In this document: positions 24,898-29,218 of the stretch, in pieces
Layout of the letters: each line of letters begins with the position of its first letter
Position numbering within the stretch: position 1 is the first letter of the stretch
From: Utricularia gibba
Taxonomy: Eukaryota; Streptophyta; Magnoliopsida; Lamiales; Lentibulariaceae
Length of the DNA stretch: 29,218 bases
Assembly: GCA_002189035.1 (NCBI GenBank)
Contig: NEEC01000283.1
Coordinates: 1 to 29,218, forward strand
Direction: 5' to 3'
Made by a program: the position numbers and the translations under genes
Notes under the pieces: generated by a model
Told to the model about the DNA's origin: nothing
The model's input: only the letters and a program-made list of their open reading frames with translations
Databases searched by the model: none

Positions 24898-26128
24898 CGA
24901 AAACCCAACGTTAATAAATGGATCACTTTTTTGCCGGGCTACAAATGACTATGGGCCGAGCCCGACCGACCTCCGGCCCGATCCTGGTGCCCCTCGAGAG
25001 CGCCTCCTCAAATATAAAGCTTGTGGATGAGAAAACCATTTGGGGTGCTCATGACATCCTAACTTCAAAAATGCATCACGATTTTCGTCGAATAGGACCC
25101 GATTGGGCTCAGGAGTCGAACAGAACCTTGGGTCCGGATGAACTTCCCAACGAAAGCACCCACCAAAAACGACAAGCTTTTCCTTCAGAAACAATGTAGG
25201 CAGCTGCCGAAAACCCAACGTTAATAAATGGATCACTTTTTTTGCCGGGCTACAAATGACTATGGGCCCGAGTTCGATATGACCTCCGGCCCGATCCTAG
25301 TGCCCCTCGAGAGCGCCTCCTCAAATAAAAGCATGTGGTTGAGAAAACCATTTGGGGTGCATGACATCCTAACTTCAATAAATGCATCACGATTTTCGTC
25401 GAATAGGACCCGATTGGGCTCAGGAGTCGAACAGAACCTTGGGTCCGGATGAACTTCCCAATGAAAGCACCCACCAAAAACGACAAGCTTTTCCTTCAGA
25501 AACAATGTAGGCAGCTGCCGAAAACCCAACGTTAATAAATGGATCACTTTTTTTGCGGGCTACAAATGACTATGGGCCCGAGTTCGACGACCTCCGGCCC
25601 GATCCTAGTGCCCCTCGAGAGCGCCTCCTCAAATATAAAGCTTGTGGATGAGAAACCATTTGGGGTGCTCATGACATCCTAACTTCAATAAATGCATCAC
25701 GATTTTCGTCGAATAGGACCCGATTGGCTCAGGAGTCGAACCGAACTTGGGTCCGGATGAAGTTCCCAACGACAGCACCCACCCAAAAAAGACAAGCTTT
25801 TCCTTCAGAAACATGTAGGCAGCTGCCGAAAACCCAACGTTAATAAATGGATCACTTTTTTTGCCGGGCTACAAATGACTATGGGCCCGAGTTCGATATG
25901 ACCTCCGGCCCGATCCTAGTGCCCCTCGAGAGCGCCTCCTCAAATAAAAGCATGGGAAAACCATTTGGGGTGCTCATGACATCCTAACTTCAATAAATGC
26001 ATCACGATTTTCGTCGAATAGGACCCGATTGGGCTCAGGAGTCGAACCGAACCTTGGGTCCGGATGAACTTCCCAACGAAAGCACCCACCCAAAAACGAC
26101 AAGCTTTTCCTTCAGAAACAATGTAGGC

Positions 26129-26438
26129 AGCTGCCGAAAACCCAACGTTAATAAATGGATCACTTTTTTTGCCGGCTACAAATGACTATGGGCCCGAGCC
26201 GACCGACCTCCGGCCCGATCCTGGTGCCCCTCGAGAGCGCCTCCTCAAATATAAAGCTTGTGGATGAGAAAACCATTTGGGGTGCTCATGACATCCTAAC
26301 TTCAATAAATGCATCACGATTTTCGTCGAATAGGACCCGATTGGCTCAGGAGTCGAACCGAACTTGGGTCCGGATGAAGTTCCCAACGAAAGCACCCACC
26401 CAAAAACGACAAGCTTTTCCTTCAGAAACCATGTAGGC
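26129..26438 (+). repeat. Chimeric alpha monomer
   Basis: The front half carries the older alpha markers: GAGCCGACCGACC, CCTGGTG and AATATAAAGCTTGTGG. The back half carries the newer alpha markers: CCGATTGGCTC, CCGAACTTGGG and GATGAAGTTCCC. The newer set is otherwise seen with a TTCGA centre and CCTAGTG at 25513, 27990 and 28609, while the older set in full is seen at 23580, 24198, 24892 and 27369. The copy lacks the GACAGC change present in the three complete newer copies. It reads as a recombination or conversion product with its switch between about 26290 and 26340. Confidence 0.7.
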
Positions 26439-28917
26439 AGCTGCCGAAAACCCAACGTTAATAAATGGATCACTTTTTTGCCGGGCTACAAATGACTATG
26501 GGCCCGAGTTCGATATGACCTCCGGCCCGATCCTAGTGCCCCTCGAGAGCGCCTCCTCAAATAAAAAGCATGTGGTTGAGAAAACCATTTGGGTGCTCAT
26601 GACATCCTAACTTCAATAAATGCATCACGATTTTCGTCGAATAGGACCCGATTGGGCTCAGGAGTCGAACCGAACCTTGGGTCCGGATGAACTTCCCAAT
26701 GAAAGCACCCACAAAAACGACAAGCTTTTCCTTCAGAAACAATGTAGGCAGCTGCCGAAAACCAACGTTAATAAATGGATCACTTTTTTTGCCGGGCTAC
26801 AAATGACTATGGGCCCGAGCCGACCCGACCTCCGGCCCGATCCTTGCCCCTCGAGAGCGCCCTCAAATATAAAGCTTGTGGATGAGAAAACCATTTGGGG
26901 TGCTCATGACATCCTAACTTCAATAAATGCATCACGATTTTCGTCGAATAGGACCCGATTGGGCTCAGGAGTCGAACCGAACCTTGGGTCCGGATGAACT
27001 TCCCAACGAAAGCACCCACCCAAAAACGACAAGCTTTTCCTTCAGAAACAATGTAGGCAGCTGCCGAAAACCCAACGTTAATAAATGGATCTTTTTTTGC
27101 CGGGCTACAAATGACTATGGGCCGAGTTCGATATGACCTCCGGCCCGATCCTAGTGCCCCTCGAGAGCGCCTCCTCAAATAAAAAGCATGTGGTTGAGAA
27201 AACCATTGGGGTGCTCATGACATCCTAACTTCAATAAATGCATCACGATTTTCGTCGAATAGGACCCGATCGGGCTCAGGAGTCGAAAAGAACCTTGGGT
27301 CCGGATGAACTTCCCAATGAAAGCACCCACCAAAAACGACAAGCTTTTCCTTCAGAAACCATGTAGGCAGCTGCCGAAAACCCAACGTTAATAAATGGAT
27401 CACTTTTTTTTGCCGGGCTACAAATGACTATGGGCCCGAGCCCGACCCGACCTCCGGCCCGATCCTGGTGCCCCTCGAGAGCGCCTCCTCAAATATAAAG
27501 CTTGTGGATGAGAAAACCATTTGGGGTGCTCATGACATCCTAACTTCAAAAAATGCATCACGATTTTCGTCGAATAGGACCCGATTGGGCTCAGGAGTCG
27601 AACCGAACCTTGGGTCCGGATGAACTTCCCAACGAAAGCACCCACCCAAAAACGACAAGCTTTTCCTTCAGAAACAATGTAGGCAGCTGCCGAAAACCCA
27701 ACGTTAATAAATGGATCACTTTTTTGCCGGGCTACAAATGACTATGGGCCCGAGTTCGATATGACCTCCGGCCCGATCCTAGTGCCCCTCGAGAGCGCCT
27801 CCTCAAAAAAAAGCATGTGGTTGAGAAAACCATTTGGGGTGCTCACATCCTAAGAATAAATGCATCACGATTTTCGTCGAATAGGACCCGATTGGGCTCA
27901 GGAGTCGAACAGAACCTTGGGTCGGATGAACTTCCCAACGAAAGCACCCACCAAAAACGACAAGCTTTTCCTTCAGAAACAATGTAGGCAGCTGCCGAAA
28001 ACCCAACGTTAATAAATGGATCACTTTTTTTGCCGGGCTACAAATGACTATGGGCCCGAGTTCGATATGACCTCCGGCCCAATCCTAGTGCCCCTCGAGA
28101 GCGCCTCCTCAAATATAAAGCTTGTGGATGAGAAAACCATTTGGGTTATAACATCCTAACTTCAATAAATGCATCACGATTTTCGTCAATAGTACCTGAT
28201 TTGGCTCAGGAGTCGAACCGAAACTTGGGTCCGGATGAAGTTCCAACGACAGCACCCACCCAAAAAAGACAAGCTTTTCCTTCAGAAACCATGTAGGCAG
28301 CTGCCGAAAACCCAACGTTAATAATGGATCACTTTTTTTGCCGGGCTACAAATGACTATGGGCCCGAGTTCGACCCGACCTCCGGCCCGATCCTAGTGCC
28401 CCTCGAGAGCGCCTCCTCAAATAAAAGCTTGTGGTTGAAAAACCATTTGGGTGCTCATGACATCCTAACTTCAATAAATGCATCACGATTTTCGTCGAAT
28501 AGGACCCGATCGGGCTCGGAGTCGAACAGAACCTTGGGTCCGGATGAACTTCCCAACGAAAGCACCCACCCAAAAACGACAAGCTTTTCCTTCAGAAACC
28601 ATGTAGGCAGCTGCCGAAAACCCAACGTTAATAAATGGATCACTTTTTTTGCCGGCTACAAATGACTATGGGCCCGAGTTCGATATGACCTCCGGCCCAT
28701 CCTAGTGCCCCTCGAGAGCGCCTCCTCAAATATAAAGCTTGTGGATGAGAAAACCATTTGGGCTCATGACATCCTAACTTCAATAAATGCATCACGATTT
28801 TCGTCGAATAGGACCCGATTTGGGCTCAGGAGTCGAACCGAACTTGGGTCCGGATGAAGTTCCCAACGACAGCACCCACCCAAAAAGACAAGCTTTTCCT
28901 TCAGAAACCATGTAGGC

Positions 28918-29218
28918 AGCTGCCGAAAACCCAACGTTAATTAATGGATCACTTTTTTGCCGGGCTACAAATGACTATGGGCCCGAGTTCGATATGACCT
29001 CCGGCCCGATCCTAGTGCCCCTCGAGAGCGCCTCCTCAAATAAAAAGCATGTGGTTGAGAAAACCATTGGTGCTCATGACATCCTAACTTGAATAAATGC
29101 ATCACGATTTTCGTCGAATAGGACCCGATCGGGCTCAGGAGTCGAAAAGAACCTTGGGTCCGGATGAACTTCCCAATGAAAGCACCCACCAAAAACGACA
29201 AGCTTTTCCTTCAGAAAC
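28918..29218 (+). repeat. Last monomer, cut by the window edge
   Basis: This beta-class copy (TTCGATATGACC, CCTAGTG, AAAAGCATGTGG, GATCGGG, GTCGAAAAGAACC) ends at CCTTCAGAAAC, about ten bases before its expected end. It also has a short ACCATTGGTGC segment and AACTTGAATAAATG. The array clearly continues beyond the window. Confidence 0.95.

Larger units (their letters stand above)
1..29218. repeat. Tandem satellite array, ~311-bp unit, 97 monomer positions
   Basis: The anchor AGCTGCCG recurs every 298-318 bp (mostly 308-315) through the whole window, always on the + strand, and the sequence between anchors is the same unit with substitutions and small indels. Landmarks in order are AGCTGCCG, AACGTTAATAAATGG, a T-run of 6-11, GCCGGGCTACAAATGAC, a C-rich block, CTCGAGAGCG, AAGCTTGTGG, AACCATTTGGGGTGC, ATGCATCACGATTTTCG, GGAGTCGAACC, TTGGGTCCGG, CACCCAAAAACGAC and AAGCTTTTCCTTCAG. 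There is no unique sequence inside the array and neither end is reached, so its true size is unknown. Most of the unit length is not a multiple of three, stop codons recur in each frame, and indels shift frames between copies, so the array is non-coding. The family is not recognised. Nuclear eukaryotic satellite DNA is the only class that fits the length, copy number and head-to-tail order. Confidence 0.98.
22341..29218 (+). repeat. Two-monomer higher-order repeat (~619 bp), eleven dimers
   Basis: Classes alternate strictly. Alpha monomers (GCTTGTGGATGAG; from 23580 also AATATAAAG) start at 22341, 22957, 23580, 24198, 24892, 25513, 26129, 26750, 27369, 27990 and 28609. Beta monomers (GTGGTTGAG-like, usually AAAAGCATGTGG, TTCGA centre, CCTAGTG, often GATCGGG and GTCGAAAAGAACC) start at 22652, 23268, 23894, 24510, 25202, 25821, 26439, 27059, 27685, 28299 and 28918. 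Dimer spacings are 616, 623, 618, 694, 621, 616, 621, 619, 621 and 619 bp; the 694 contains an extra 80-bp piece and is otherwise 614. Beta copies mostly lose the first AAGCTT of the monomer. The array is cut by the window edge in the last beta copy. This is the most orderly part of the window. Confidence 0.88.

Noticed and set aside
1-29218. Many open reading frames on both strands, up to 301 codons (minus strand, 13514-14419), with recurring peptides such as KTIWGAHDILTS and STKIVMHLLKLG
   Set aside because: They are translations of the same non-coding unit in several frames and on both strands, frame use shifts with every indel, the ends are arbitrary, and no known domain is visible. None is kept as a gene.
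1-29218. CRISPR array or other repeat-spacer system
   Set aside because: There are no unique spacers between short constant repeats; the whole ~311-bp unit repeats contiguously.
1-29218. Telomeric repeats (CCCTAAA or TTAGGG type) marking a chromosome end
   Set aside because: Only CATCCTAACTT resembles it, once per monomer and never in tandem; no telomeric tract is present.
1-29218. Ribosomal intergenic-spacer subrepeats or 5S rDNA array
   Set aside because: No rRNA coding sequence or recognisable rDNA promoter occurs in 29 kb, and the unit does not resemble 5S rRNA.
1-29218. Assignment to a named satellite family, for example the roughly 310-bp plant subtelomeric satellites such as X43.1 of Silene
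   Set aside because: Only the unit length, recalled from memory, is comparable; I cannot confirm any sequence match. A nucleotide search of the consensus against satellite databases would decide it.

Overview
The whole window is one tandem satellite-DNA array. A unit of about 311 bp (usual range 304-315) repeats head to tail from the first base to the last. I place 97 monomer positions using the shared anchor AGCTGCCG; about 90 are near full length and the rest are truncated or scrambled. No unique sequence flanks or interrupts the array, and I find no protein gene, RNA gene, transposon, CRISPR array or operon. The many open frames on both strands are translations of the satellite.

The organism is most likely a eukaryote, and this is nuclear heterochromatin (subtelomeric, pericentromeric or knob type). 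A plant is plausible from the unit length (about two nucleosomes) and the CpG-rich composition of roughly half G+C, but I do not recognise the family and cannot name a species. Frequent one-base indels in homopolymers also fit an assembly from noisy long reads.

Layout: (1) 1-13980, 45 monomers of the left-hand type, carrying CCTGGTG and mostly GAG(C)CCGACCCGACC-like centres, with the last copies increasingly eroded by small deletions. (2) 13981-14544, the first two monomers of a new type (GAGTTCGA, CCTAGTG, AAGCATGTGG). (3) About 14400-15869, a scrambled core of deleted, joined and truncated copies. (4) 15870-22340, a mosaic of left-type and right-type monomers. (5) 22341-29218, a regular two-monomer higher-order repeat of about 619 bp, eleven dimers long, interrupted once by an 80-bp partial duplication.

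The most informative result is a nested structure. Each ~311-bp monomer is itself an old, diverged direct duplication of a ~155-bp unit (halves of 159 and 155 bp in the copy at 7281-7594, each starting at AAGCTT and sharing AATAAATGSATCAC at the same offset). In the right-hand part, the 311-bp monomers are paired again into ~619-bp dimers. So 155 to 311 to 619 bp looks like two successive rounds of dimerisation captured in one array, with a visible recombination or degeneration zone between differently homogenised domains. I see no novel protein-based system here.
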